DNA of 64,000 nucleotides, taken from assembly GCA_035222895.1 (NCBI GenBank), contig JAVYIG010000693.1, positions 248,001 through 312,000 on the forward strand, written 5' to 3'. Below the pieces are notes generated by a model. That model saw only the letters and a list, made by a program, of their open reading frames with translations, ran no database searches and was not told where the DNA came from. This document shows positions 11,190 to 23,485 of the stretch, one piece after another. The position numbers and the translations under genes are program-made. How positions within the stretch are numbered: position 1 is the first letter of the stretch; every line of letters starts with the position of its first letter. Source of the DNA: Strongylocentrotus droebachiensis (lineage: Eukaryota > Echinodermata > Echinoidea > Camarodonta > Strongylocentrotidae).

Positions 11190-12390
11190 ATCTTCCACAT
11201 TATGAATGAAAATATCGCTCATTAAATTTTATGGTAAGAAAAAGGCTAAAATTCGTTTCAATGATCGAGCAAATATGGTGGTAAGACACGCCTAGCGAAT
11301 ACTCTACAAGGGAAAGAAGGCAATCCGGAAAATATCTTACAATGTTCGCCGTCTATCTTCCTACTTTATGAGCTTATTGATAGATCATATTCGCTTGTGA
11401 CGTGGACTTAATACGTCTTGAAGCAGGGATGAATATCCGTGATACATCTCAATTAAAAACCTAGATGGCGGGTCGAATCTGGAAAGACCTACCGCGCCCA
11501 ATTACAAACGAAAATGAATTGCTTCTACCAAGTAATTATGATTATGAACAAGATAATATTACATGTATACTCGCTTAAAAGACCTGCTCATCGCGGTTTA
11601 ATGTAAAATAAAGACATCGCTCCTCAACTCAAGTAAGCGACTTATCAGTTCATCGCACTGTGGCGAGGTGTCTGCTAAAATATGTCGTGTCTTAGCGCGG
11701 TGATTAATGATAGCCGGTAACTTCAGTCCCTCAGTAATCATTATACGGTATCCTCAATGTCTGCAGTGAGATCGGGAAACCCGCTTTTGCTTGTGAGTGG
11801 GGGAAGAGAGAGTACATAACCAGGAGGCAAAGGTTGTAGTAAGACACTCTTTACGACGAGTCTGCAAATCAAATGGAATATAAATCATCAAAACCCTAGG
11901 CTCTGCACATCGAATCAACTTTTCATTAGCATTTCTCCAGCTATACGGCTGAACATAGACATCTATACCGGGGTGCTGCTCTTTTGTAAAGTCAATGTCG
12001 TGACAAAGCCAATAGACTCAAGTGGTCTCAGATTCTTTTGAAGAGAAATTCGATCTCTATCTATTCTAATCAGAGTTTTAAATTACGCCATTTCACTTGG
12101 CATCTATTGCCAAATCCATGGAAGATGTCTTTCAGAGAATGCACACAAAAAGCACCACAAGCTTAAAACAGATCGAAGAAAAATCCCATCGAGTGTACAT
12201 TGTAAGTAGCAATTATATTAAACATGGTTACGTTGCTTAAAGAGGGCAATGGAGAGTATTCTTGCTTAAATATTGTTGTTAAAAAGTGCAAAAAGAACAA
12301 CAATCAAAGGGATGTGTAAGGTGGATAAAAACATACAACGGTAAGTAACGGTAGAATGAGTTTAGATTATGTGGAAGGATCTTTTATCCT
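11190..12390. other. No recognisable gene
   Basis: Unique sequence of mixed composition with no long open frame. Possible intron or cis-regulatory DNA; nothing specific seen. Confidence 0.5.
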
Positions 12391-12392
12391 TT

Positions 12393-12410
12393 CTTCTCTC
12401 TCTCTCTTTC

Positions 12411-12483
<73 letters not shown>

Positions 12484-12497
12484 CCTTCTCTCTCCTT
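12393..12497. repeat. (CT)n tract
   Basis: Nearly pure (CT)n of about 100 bases. A matching GA-rich patch is at 12848-12896. Confidence 0.9.
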
Positions 12498-12499
12498 GC

Positions 12500-14384
12500 T
12501 TTCCTCCCTTTCCTACTATCTCTCTATATTATGTTTCAAAGCGTAAAATTTCCTCGGCTCGTACAAAAAAGCATATCGGCCTAATGTGGACAGTTTCGAT
12601 TTCAACTGATCTGAAAGTAAGCCTGCCCTCTCTCGTCTGATAGTCTCTCAGTCAATTGTCTTTGATCATTTGGCCTATACTCATCTCTATTTTTAAATTC
12701 ATTCTCGATTGTACTATGAATTGAACAAAACTATAGGTATGGTCAGTAATGGAAATCAACGTTATTTTCCTATGATTTTGAAGTATTCACTTCGGGAATG
12801 ACATCACGACCTTCACAGTCAGATTTGTGGGTATTGTGTAGTCTGGTGAGAGAGATAGATAGAGAGAGAGAAAGAGAGAGGGAGAAAGGGGAGAGTAAAG
12901 AGCACAGCAACATAGATTAATTCCGCCTGCACCCATCCTACCCCCTTAAGCCCCCTCCTCCCCCCCCCTCCCCAATGAAAAGAAGAAGAAGAAGAACAAA
13001 AGTTCTGTCCTGTCTAAACGTCAGAAAGTAAGATATTCATTTTATAATAGGCCCTATTATATCCCTTTAACTTCAAATTCTCATTTTCTCATTCTCTGAT
13101 TGATAAGGTGAAAATTGAAAAGCATGCTGGTAAGGTATAGGTATTAATGAAATTAAGGAATGAAATTAATGAAGTAAGTCAATTTTGATGAGTGACAGAT
13201 TAAACAAAATCAAAGCTGAAATACAAGCTAACGCGATCTTAACCACTTTCAAAATACAACATAGTTTCATATTTTGTTCCAAGTTTTTTTCCTTATGACT
13301 GTCAGATTTGAGCAACATTGCGGGAAAGGTTATTGGTTGTTATGGCATCCAGTAATATTTATCTTATGGTGACACAATGTTATCTCACAATGTTATCAAG
13401 TCATGAAAAGTAAACATATCGATTTTTGCAGGTGCCATTTTCCCTGTGAAAGAAACCGCTAAGTTAAGCGCATCTCAAAGCAGTCTAATAAGTCAATTTT
13501 GAAGACAAAGTACATGTTTTCACCTGGTATGCGAGAAATCTTCATCATCAACATAACTGCTCACAACTCTTCTCTCTTCACATCAAACAAACTTAACATC
13601 ATATTTGGTATGATTCTCATATTATAGTAAGAGATCAATTTCATAGGAATCCTTTGAAATAAAAAAAGAAGAAGAATGTTTTGATGCTTAGGTCTATAGC
13701 ATGATATTGGTATTTGGTTTTAAGAAATGCGTTTCATTTATGTTTGGCATATTTTGTTTATTTTGAAAAAACCACCCGTGTTATTGGGAATGGTGAATAT
13801 CCTGGTTATTTTAACTGCATGGATATGAACATTCCTGATATAATATTATAGAGAAATCTGTTTCGAAAGCAATGCGGGGTATTGATGTTTTGATGAAAAC
13901 AAAAATTAGCTCAATTTGACAAAATAATGAATGGGGTTTATTTTTATTTACCAACTAGAATTACTACATAGCTTAGGTCTCTGAAAGCATGTTGGCGATG
14001 AGGGGGTGGGGCTGCAAGTCTTGTGCAAGTATTAAGGACTTAAACTGCTTCAATAAAGTCTTGTTTCCATTGGGGTTTTTTCCCTGAGTGAATTTTCTCA
14101 TCTCTCTCATTGAAATAATTTTTCTCTCCAGTCCGGCTGTCTCCTCTACCTCTTTCCTACCTTTTCCAATTGTCATCAATCATTTGCTGTCTGCAACCAG
14201 GGAGTTGTAATGGATTTACTTTTTATTTCTTTACATGACTCCCACTCTAACATTTTGACTCGACACTTTCCACCCTCTACCTGTTTATCACTTTTTATTT
14301 TTCTAAATCTCCCATATCTGGTAAACCCATCGACTGCACACCATGTAAATCTCTTCCTATCTATAATTCAAGCACCTATTCCGC
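12500..14384. other. AT-rich stretch without a supported gene
   Basis: Contains a C run and GAA run at about 12950-12998 and otherwise unique AT-rich DNA. A 68-codon minus-strand frame at 13973-14179 has a protein-like mix of charged residues but matches no family I recognise and lacks clear splice sites. I do not call it a gene. Confidence 0.45.
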
Positions 14385-14650
14385 CATTTACAACCCGACC
14401 CTTCAGAAACACCCTCCTACTCGCACGCGGCGGTACAGTTACCCGAGCGGAGTGCTGCGTGCCGTTCTCGCCTGCCCTACCGGCCTAGATGGGGCCGCTT
14501 CGCCATGGTGTGATTGCCTCGCAAGTAGGTAATTAACTGGCGCTCGAGCGGAACAGTGCTTAGAATCATACCGGGGATGGTCCCGGTAGATTTGACTGGT
14601 CTCGGCGGATTTGAGATCGCTTACAAACTCAAGAGGGCACTCGAGTTCGT
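14385..14650. other. GC-rich unique island of unknown nature
   Basis: About 265 bases with many CG dinucleotides (CACGCGGCGG, CCCGAGCGGAG, GGCGCTCGAGCGG) stand out against AT-rich flanks. Short inverted pieces such as CCGGGGATGGTCCCGG could fold. No snRNA, 5S, tRNA or coding signature was recognised in either strand. It could be an unidentified structured RNA, a promoter or a conserved element. Confidence 0.4.
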
Positions 14651-14654
14651 GATC

Positions 14655-15970
14655 TGACTACCAGTTTCCCCATCATTCATTTTATAGTGAAAAATAACCT
14701 GTAAAAAGACACAAAACAACTGCTCATCCGAACAGGTTGACTCTGATAAGACGTCTCCTATAATATTCCACTGAAGACAATAACCTTTGACATCCTAACA
14801 CAACGCTTAGAAAATAATGATAGTTTTAAACGCTATATCAATTTTAATTTTATTATTATTAGTATCATTGTACAGAATCATTAATCTTTAAAACGAGAAA
14901 AAAATAACTCTTCGTTCAGATAAGCTAGTTTTAGTACAGAAATTCAATCATGAAATTTGGTATAGGCCTACAGTGAATTATTGCTCATTGACTCATGAGC
15001 TCTGTTAATGAGACTCACTTGAAATGTAATGATTAAAAGGATTTGTTCATAGAGCATGTGAGTCGAATAATGATCATGATAGAAATAAGTAGTAGGCCTA
15101 CTTTGTCAAAATGTATGGTTTTCATTGTCTACAATGCTATAAAGCTCCAATATAGATATATCAATCAACAATATCAAGTAACATGAAGTTAACATGTTTT
15201 ATTATGTAATTCCTCGTTGATTTAAATAAAATAGTGTCCCTGTTTAGTTATTATGGGGACAATGCCAAAATGTCAAGTTTCAAGTTTAATTGACTTTGCA
15301 AGTATTTTTTGTTACAATTTCATGTTATCTATTTCATTGACACTATCACAAACATTTTATAAGAATGCACAACATGGAGGATACTTGTGTCTGACAAAAT
15401 CATGGCATTTGTTTTTAGGAGGGGGGGGGGTGTAATTATTTGGTAACATAACAAATCACTTGCACATTTTACTGCAACCGGATAATTAATCATCCAATGT
15501 AATTTCGTCAACGTTGAATAGACATACAATGTAGCCCTCGCGTTGGGCAGTATACCTAACACCTGAGAGTATAGGCCTAGAAAATAATGAAACATAGACA
15601 TAATTTAACACTTGTAATTAGCAAAATAAAGGCTTTGCTTAACATTTTGCCTAGAGGCCTTCAGTTCACAAGCCTTTGTCATGTCGGCCTCTGCATTTTC
15701 AAACATTTTTTTGTGTCTTGATTTCTTCAGGTTTTTTTTTTGGGGGTTTCATTTTTTAAACATCGAATTATGCAATTTCTTGTACATTATTGCAAGTTTT
15801 ACGAAATTTTGAGTTCTTTATGATTTAATTATTTTCGTACATTTTCATGTATTCATTGTAAGCTAATGTGCCCTGCACATGTCGACATGTTATATTGTTT
15901 AATTCTATGTACGGAAATTAAAATATAACATCATTATATCGCTTTCAATTAAAAAATATAATAATTGTAA
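14655..15970. other. No recognisable gene
   Basis: AT-rich DNA with several TAGGCCTA motifs and G runs at 15419-15430 and 15731-15746. The 90-codon minus frame at 15329-15601 shows no domain. Confidence 0.5.
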
Positions 15971-15971
15971 A

Positions 15972-16041
15972 AGAGAGAGAGAGAGAGGAGCGCAATTCAA
16001 GAAGAAAAAAAAAGAAGAAAAAAAAGAGAGAAAAAAAAAAT
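15972..16041. repeat. Purine tract
   Basis: (GA)n then A-rich GAAGAAAAAA tract. Confidence 0.8.
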
Positions 16042-16955
16042 ATGGTTGTAAAAGAGAAGAAAGGAGACATGCCTCCAGCATGCTCTACCCCTCGAAATCA
16101 TCTGTCTACTCCTGATAGTGATGAGTTACTGGAAGATACCGAGAAATGGATAAATAGGTCCTCCTCTTTACTTTTCCTTCTTCGCTGTTCGAGTTTTGCT
16201 TGTTTGATATTCATCCCGCACAATCTTATATCGTCTACCCAACATCATCCTGGCAATGAAACGCACTGAATGGCCTACTTTTAATGCGTCTCTTGGTATT
16301 TCACGGAGACTTGGTCGCGCGATATACTTTCCACCTACCCACACGCACAGTCACTCACTCACTCACCCACCCACTCACGCACGCTGCACGCACAACACCT
16401 TGGTATAGAATGCGAATAGCATGAAACGTAGGCATCGCACCCGCTATTAATTCGTAGGGTAAGACAGGGAGGGATTTTCAGAGAGAGAAAAGGTCGGGTG
16501 ATAAACCGTTCTGTCACTGTTTCGGGACACATCAAGGCCAAATATTCCTCTCTCATCCTTGTCAGTTTATATTTCATTTATTCTACGCTTTCATTTATTA
16601 TTTCCCTCCGCCATCCCTCTTTTCCATTTCATCACTATCCTGCCTCGATTTGTATTTCGCCCGCCCTCTCCGTTTTTAATCTATCTAGGTTTCACGCATC
16701 GAGCCTTAGAGATAGTAGAAACAAATTGCTGACCTGAATATTGACGTCCATATAAATTTGACCCTTTTAAATGGACTGGTTGGGACCCGAGGGAGGAGGG
16801 TGTGTCTCCAGTGAACGTCCCCGTGACTGAAATTATTAGATCGCAACTCTTGTTCTATATCTTGGCATTATGACGGGAGGATATCAATTAGCACAAATAT
16901 TAATCACTTTTTGAAAGATACCAAGATGGGATTGGCATAATGTCAGGCCGGCAGA
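16042..16955. other. No recognisable gene
   Basis: Unique DNA with a CACTCACTCACC-type patch at about 16348-16385. No domain in any frame. Confidence 0.45.
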
Positions 16956-16957
16956 CA

Positions 16958-17039
16958 GAGAGATAAAGAAAGAGGGAGAGGGGAGAGATGAGATGAGAAA
17001 ATGAGAGGCTGGGGCTATAGAGGGAGAACAAAAAAGAGG

Positions 17040-17095
<56 letters not shown>

Positions 17096-17106
17096 AAGAG
17101 GGAGGG
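16958..17106. repeat. (GA)n tract
   Basis: Purine tract with a pure (GA)n core at about 17046-17088. Confidence 0.9.
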
Positions 17107-18665
17107 GTGGGGGCTAAGAAATAGGAAGGGGATATGAAAAACGCGAAGAGAATATTTAAACTGACTTCAAACATGAGACATTAATATACATTTGAGAAGA
17201 AATGATTCATATTTCCAAATGCCTAATACTTTTCATTCCATTTTTCTACAAGACATTAACAATCAAACGTGACGTATCATAAACAACCAAATTTCTTTCT
17301 ATTTTTTGGGGGGGGGCGGGGGTGGGGGGATGAAGTAAGTGATCTTCATAGACAAACCGAGTGTTACAAAGGTATTTTAAAAGGAATAACAAAATAATTA
17401 GCTTTTTTGAATTATTCATAATGAATCCTTGAATATTATTGTCATATACATTTCCACATCTTTATATTAATAGATACCTCTAACATCGGGTTCTTTGAGC
17501 AGCAGCTAGTATTTAAATAGCCAGTGTGAACAATAAATCGATTACCCTGTATTGTTTTGACAAATGGGAAATCAAAAAGTATATCTGTACTGTTAAAACA
17601 TTTGAAACTATTGCTTTCATTTTAAGACTTTCAATATCAGATTCCAATATCAGTTTGCTATACTGGTATTTGTAAGGTTTTTTTATATATGTATATCGAG
17701 TCTACAAAGCAGGGAAGTGCATCAAAATATTAAAGTACATAACTGAACACATTTTATTTTCTATCATTTTGATCACATTACTTTTCAACTTAATTAATTT
17801 TTCTTTAGAATTTTGTTTGATGTCCCTCTCCCCCCTCCCCTCCCCATGGTAAGGGGCATAGAAAGTAATAGCGTTTTTTTTTTTTTTACCTTTCATGCTT
17901 GGGCAATTCGATCCCTCACGTCGCACTTGCTTCTTAATCATGTTAATGGTTTATTCATTTTTTGCGCCTAAAGTAAACATAATACATCAAAATTGTTATC
18001 ATTTTTACAGGTTAAAGATACACATTTCTCAGTAACATTCGATTGGGGATATCCCATGCAGTAGACCGACAGCCCACGAGACAAAAATGAGTACCCCACG
18101 AGACCGTTTTGGGTCATTCGGTCACATTTACTTCCTTGCGCATAATATATTGGAATTTATTTGATTCCACATCCCTTATACAAGGTGAAGAGTATTAGAA
18201 CATTTGTTGTGTTTGTTTGTTTGAATGTTTTAGTGTTTTTACTGTTTTAATTTTGTTTTAGAGCCCAATGATTTTCTTTGAATTTTGTTTAACGCTTCAC
18301 CGGTTTGTTCATTATTTGAGGTATTTAAGGTTATGTTCAATTGAGCCCCTGCAATCAAAAATATGGCGGGCTTTACAGTGTGTATACATGAAGGCCTATG
18401 TGATAAACAATATCCTTTTCTCCTAATTACGGTTTAGATCAGTGTTTATTTACAACTGAAAAGTAAAAATAAGTAAAGTGCAAACAAGTCCTCCTCAGCC
18501 CCTCCCACCCCTGCCCCTTTGTATAATGTCGGTTGGTTGGTTCTGATCGCTGTTATTTCGCTACTTAGCGCATCGTCAATTTCTAATTTAGTTCGCGTGT
18601 CGACTTCACCTCCAGAGGACGGTCCGTAAGTTGGGCTCAGCCAAGCACATCATAAGCCACTCTAG
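17107..18665. other. No recognisable gene
   Basis: AT-rich unique DNA with G-rich runs at 17309-17331 and a T run at 17874-17887. No repeat family or coding frame recognised. Confidence 0.5.
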
Positions 18666-18667
18666 TC

Positions 18668-19140
18668 GATGGCGTAGCCAGGGGGAGGGGCACGGAGGGC
18701 AAGTGCCCCATCATAGGATGATTTATTTCTTTAAAGATGATAGAGAAAAGAGATGATACAGCGGTAAAAACTTCAAATTATCAACTTTGATCAAGGAAAT
18801 ATCAAGGTAATTTCAACAGTCTTATTCGTCACATAAAATTATGGAAGGGTGTGAAAAATACAATGGGATGTTAAATAATCTGGACATTATTCATGTGGGA
18901 AATACAATAAGAATGTGATAGCGTTCTAGAGTTGATAACTTGAGAGTCCTTGCTATCATATTACAGAAAGGATTGTTTGTAAGAAGAGGGTTTAAAGGAC
19001 TAGAAAAGATGTGATGACCACTCCCGCCCCTACACCTAATCGATCGCCTAATTAATTCGCATTTTAATCATCGAGTAAGAATGGTGCCGCCCCCTTAAAA
19101 TAAATCCCCTCCCCAGTGGCTTGATTCACACTACGCCATC
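18668..19140. mobile_element. hAT-like non-autonomous element (degenerate)
   Basis: The left end GATGGCGTAGCCAGG is mirrored by CTACGCCATC at the right. Internally GGGCAAGTGCCCC near the left end is a short palindrome typical of this group. The 8-bp duplication cannot be made out, so the copy is old or the ends are slightly misplaced. No coding capacity. Confidence 0.5.
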
Positions 19141-19669
19141 AACCCTAGCCATCGCATAGTCTCCTTCCAATGACCATACTCGTCATTTATTCATTGATGT
19201 ACAATCGAGACGCTTCCTCTCTACGCGCCTCGGCCTAATGACGGTGATTATTCGTTATTATTGTGAAGTATTGGATAATAAACATTTTTATAACATCGTG
19301 GTGCGGTAAACTAATGCTATGGTTAACAGATTTTCGCCTTTTTACGGTCCAGACACCTAATGCATTTATGCATTATTCAGTGTATGTAAGACGCCATGGT
19401 TAAGAAAAGAAAATGACATTATTTCACTAGGCACGTCGAGTGCACATCCGCCATTGCCAGGTCTTACACTTTGGTTCTTTTTTAGGATCTACTGTATGCC
19501 TTTGTTTTATATAAGATTTCTACGAACCTTAATGTTTGAGAGAGGCAAGCTCCACTCCTGTGTTCTTCCTGGAGCAGTGTGACACAGTTTCTCGATTGTT
19601 TGTTTGAAAGATTCCTAAGAGTTGTGACGATTTTATGTTGATCTTTACTGTGACTGTCTTTTCATCAAT
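19141..19669. other. No recognisable gene
   Basis: Unique sequence with no long open frame and no repeat recognised. Confidence 0.45.
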
Positions 19670-20192
19670 AACAACAATCATATTTTGGGTTAAATAGCGC
19701 TTAATGCATCTAAAATGTCTCTAAGCATTTTACAGAAATATCATTTACCCGGACACAGAAAGCGGACAAAAAAAAGACAAAGACAAAGGAACATCCCTTC
19801 ACTGCTATTATGTAAAAAGGTGAATATGCATGTGACACCTGTTCTACACATTTTTACATTATAGCAGTGAAGGGATGTTCCTTTGTCTACCTGAGGAACT
19901 GTATATTTTGTCCGCTTTCTTTGTCAGTCACGTTCATAGTGTGTGTACATTCTCCACTCCCTGGGGAGCATTCCATCCAGGCGTCATTTTACAGACGCTC
20001 ACAGTGCCGGGCAAAATGACTCTCGCGTCATACTGGGTACACTGGCCATTTAACACCTGGGTTGAGAGAAGCAATATAGATTGGAATGCCTTGCGTAAGG
20101 GCAAAAATGCCAAGCCAGGGATCGAACCGATGACCTTCGCATCTCCAGTCAAGTGTTTAAACCACTCGACCCCGACACCTTCAAGTCTGTAG
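19670..20192 (-). mobile_element. tRNA-derived SINE, family A, interrupted by a hairpin element
   Basis: On the minus strand from about 20190, GGTCGAGTGGTTTAAACAC is the A-box side and ATCGGTTCGATCCCTGG the B box. The body contains the block GGAATGCTCCCCAGGGAG, shared with the 27.2-kb copy. The expected 3' tail (GCTTAGAGACATTTTAGA, then AAGCGCTATTTAA) is found only at 19690-19735. The sequence between them (19752-19927) is a large hairpin, so another element split the SINE. The 105-codon plus-strand frame over it is an artefact. Confidence 0.75.
19752..19927. mobile_element. Hairpin MITE inserted in a SINE
   Basis: Two arms of about 65 bp pair with a ~32-base loop. The left arm includes AAAGCGGACAAAA and AAAGGAACATCCCTTCAC; the right arm holds their reverse complements GTGAAGGGATGTTCCTTT and TTTTGTCCGCTTT. 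It lies between the body and the tail of a SINE. No target duplication is obvious. Confidence 0.65.
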
Positions 20193-20365
20193 CATTTTCT
20201 ATGGCAATATAGGTACAGTCATGGGCCTGTAATAGGGTATATCTTTGACTTAACACAGGATGTTCGTCAGACGTGGACATTCATCCATGCACTACAGCAG
20301 TAGATATTCTGGAAATGGCATTCATCTTTTGATACAAGTATTATCCATCACTCACATACATTCAA

Positions 20366-20797
20366 CGATTTCAGGACACCTACCCCCTGGACATCCACCC
20401 CGGACAACCACCCCCAGGACAACTACCCCTAGGATAACTACCCCTAGGATAACTACCCCCTAGGGCAACAACCCTCTAGGACGACTACCCCCGGGACAAC
20501 TACCCCCAGACAACTACCCTCTAGGACAACTAACCCCGGACACTTAACCCTTAGGACAGCTACCCCCTAGGACAACAACCCCGGACAACTACCCCCGGAC
20601 AACTACCCCTAGACAACTAGACCCTACGACAACCATTCTCTAGGACACCTACCCCCCGGAAAACTAACCTAGGGGGTAGTTGTCCGGGGGTTGTTGTCCG
20701 GGGATAGTTGTCCTAGGGGGTAGTTGTCCTAGGGGGTAGTTGACTGGGGGTGGTTATCGCGGGGATGGATGTCCAGGGGTTAGGTGTCCGGATACGA
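20366..20797. mobile_element. TU-like foldback transposon made of 15-16 bp tandem repeats
   Basis: About 19 units of the pattern GGACAACTACCCCCTA run from 20373 to about 20667. About 8 units of its reverse complement (TAGGGGGTAGTTGTCC) then follow to about 20791. The outermost pieces also mirror each other (GGACACCTACCCCCTGGAC at the left, GTCCAGGGGTTAGGTGTCC at the right). The 9-mer ACATTCAAC flanks both sides (20358-20366 and 20797-20805). Long inverted repeats built of ~15-bp tandem units define the sea urchin TU and Drosophila FB foldback elements. No coding region remains. Structure is seen directly; the TU assignment is inference. Confidence 0.75.
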
Positions 20798-20799
20798 CA

Positions 20800-21028
20800 T
20801 TCAACATTAAACACCAAGACACCGCTCAGTGGTTCATATATTGGTATTTTTACGCATGGCTTAGCCAGCCATCATTTTGTATTTCGTCTCCCACTCAATT
20901 TATCATCTCAATGCGCCTCACAAAACATCATAGTTTATATCATTTTCCTTTCTCTTTCATTTTAATCATTTACCGGTCACTGGAACTCATCGATGTAAAT
21001 CAGCAGGAATTTCAACACCCCCTCCCCC
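20800..21028. other. Unique sequence
   Basis: No gene seen; Ser/Leu frames that begin here run into the following CT tract. Confidence 0.4.
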
Positions 21029-21292
21029 TGCCTTTCTTTCTCTTTATCTCTCTTTCTCTCTCTTTTTTTTTCTCTTTCTCTTTACATCTTTCTTTCTTCC
21101 TCTCTCTCTCTCTCTCCTTTTCTCTCTCTCTCTTTCTCTTTCTCTTGTAATACCTCTCACTCTCTCTTTCTATATCTCTCTCTATATTTCTCTTTTTCTT
21201 TACCCATCTCTCTTTCTCTCTCTTTCTCTCCCTCTCTCTCTCTCTCTCTCTTTCTTTCTCTCCTTCTCTCTCGCTCTCTCTCTTTCTCTCTT

Positions 21293-21328
<36 letters not shown>

Positions 21329-21345
21329 CCTCACCCACCTTTCTC
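21029..21345. repeat. CT-rich tract
   Basis: More than 300 bases of (CT)n/(TTTCTC)n. The Arg/Glu frame of 145 codons on the minus strand is a translation of this repeat. Confidence 0.9.
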
Positions 21346-21640
21346 TCTTTCTGCCCCTCTCGATGTTCCTCTCTTTTCCCTTGCGGTTTGGCGTCATCCC
21401 ACTTCCAGTTCTTCCAGTCGTTGTAAAAATGCTCATCTCGATGATACATCTCTCACGGACGATTTAAGATGAAAGTGGTTTTGCTTTGGGATCCTCTTAT
21501 ATTTTGTGGTATTTTTATTTAAATGTGTGACGGATGGAAAGAACGATTCATATCTCTCGGCTCAATGGTCCATTGAGCATCAATAAATTATATCCGGGAT
21601 ATAAAGGGGCATCCACCTAGGAGCTTAACGAGGTGTTGAG

Positions 21641-21858
21641 TCTTCGTAGGCATCGTTTAATGCGATCGCCATAATGATCATAGAATGTGAGAGATTCAAT
21701 TTAGAAAAAAAGAATTTTATCAAATTTATTTTCAAACCATTTTTTTGTCTTCGTTGGCATCGTTTAATGCGATCGCCATAATGATTAAAGGATGTGAGAG
21801 AATCAATTTGAAAAAGAAAATAGTTGTTATCGTTTATTTTTCAAACCATTTGTGCCAT
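21641..21858. repeat. Tandem duplication (107-bp unit) with GCGATCGC core
   Basis: Two adjacent units start TCTTCGT.GGCATCG at 21641 and 21748. Each contains the identical core CGTTTAATGCGATCGCC followed by ATAATGAT, then GATGTGAGAGA.TCAATTT. The core carries the palindrome GCGATCGC between two TAAT motifs of homeodomain type. No coding signal. A duplicated regulatory module is possible. Confidence 0.7.
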
Positions 21859-21859
21859 T

Positions 21860-23480
21860 TAATATTTTGTGTGGATGTGAATGGATGAGCCAATTTATAA
21901 CAAAAAGCGCCTTCTCCGAACTTGCATTTGACATCTGAGAGGGAATTCAAAGAAATGGAGTATAATTCACAAGGTGATAAACAGGGGGCGGAATCCTCTC
22001 TGATGGCGGCTATAGAGGGAGTGGTATACCTGGGCTTCATGCCAAAAGCAGCCCCTCTGTGTCGTAACCCCTATATTATGTTGATGTGCAACTGTCACCC
22101 CCCCCCCCCATCCCACCCATCATGGGATGAAGTTTGGGGGGACACGGGGTCAAAAATATGGCTACACTATTAAGGCATACTGCAGCCCTACGCCCCAAAC
22201 AATAATAGCGGGCGATTAAATAAGGATACAGTGAATCCAGGAAGCATTGATAGCAACGGAAAAAGCCGAGCATAATGAATATTATTAGATGATGAATTCT
22301 TTGTTTGCTGTATATACTTCGATGGTTTCTGTTAGTCAGAAATAAATAAATGGGAATTTCAATTTTATGTTCAATGTTAAGATCGCGCAGAAATGTTGTT
22401 TTCTCCCGATGTCGCAAATAACCTTTAAGACAAATTAAGAGAAATGGAGAGGAGAGAGAGAAAGAGGGGGGGGGGGGGTAATGGTGATTCGCTTAAGTTA
22501 ATCACTGTAGCTTAAACAATTAGCATCTTCACACCCTTCATGTGTAATGTGTCTCCGTTCGTATAACCTCGTGGTGCTCGAACTTCATTATGCTAAAGCA
22601 TTTTTGAAGATGTATCAAAAGTTGATTAGAATTTCAACTCTCCAGTTTCACACGGCATCCTCTTCACCGTATACCCGACTAAAACAATCAGGTTCAAGCG
22701 AGATCAGTTACCTTTCATAGATCATAGCCTCCAGTGTTTATTCCTTATCAAAATGTCTTCTCCGCTTTCTCCCCATCAATATTACAAATCACCATTTTTC
22801 TCCCACATCCCCTCAAGTCGTGAAATTAAAGACCTTTGCCATTCACATCATCCATTTGAGGAATAATGGGTGTTTATTCTGTCCAGCTCCTTAGCCTAAT
22901 GCATTTTCCTGAATTATAAAACGGACCACTCGTTAACGATACTCAATAAATTATGAGAATCGATTACACGATCGGTCACCGGGGAACCGTCTGAGCGAGT
23001 ACTGATAGTCAATCAGGAATGTATTTGCTATTTATTTTGTCTTTTATTGTTTTGATGGGAAGTTAAAACACCCCAGGCTATACCCACCACTGAATACCAT
23101 CCAGCACTTAAAGCGACTGGAACAGTAATGTCATGTCGTTTATGGTTTAACTCTAATGGCGCAATTGGCAATAGTGACGTGTCTGGAATGCTTTTGAGCC
23201 TTTCAAGCCGGTAATGTGAAGGTGATTTTACATAAAATGTATTTGAATGAATGTTGTATTAAGCCCGACGTTATCCCAAACAACTTCAAAACAAATGGAC
23301 AGCTATTTATAACATAAATGTCATTGAAAAGGAAAACTAGTCGCGCATGCGTGGCAGCATGTACTCCCTACAACGTACTAGTAGCGAAATTTCATAATGA
23401 AAGAAACTGACTTGTAATAATAAGTAAGTCTGTTGGGATTGTACAATCCAGCAATGATGACAATTTTGCCAATTTACCCT
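21860..23480. other. No recognisable gene
   Basis: Mixed sequence with a C run and a small palindrome (CATCCCA / TGGGATG) at about 22097-22130 and a purine/G run at 22440-22480. The 113-codon minus frame at 22076-22417 has no recognisable domain. Confidence 0.5.
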
Positions 23481-23485
23481 TCCAG

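Noticed and set aside
13973-14179. 68-codon minus frame with a charged, protein-like composition
   Set aside because: No recognised family, no convincing splice sites, and too short to weigh without homology.
19875-20192. 105-codon plus frame with protein-like composition
   Set aside because: Antisense of the SINE head and body.
20380-20790. CRISPR-like array from the regular short repeats
   Set aside because: Units are contiguous with no unique spacers and the array inverts midway; it is a foldback transposon in a eukaryote.
21012-21449. 145-codon Arg/Glu-rich frame that looks like a coiled coil
   Set aside because: Antisense reading of a CT tract; periodicity follows the dinucleotide repeat.
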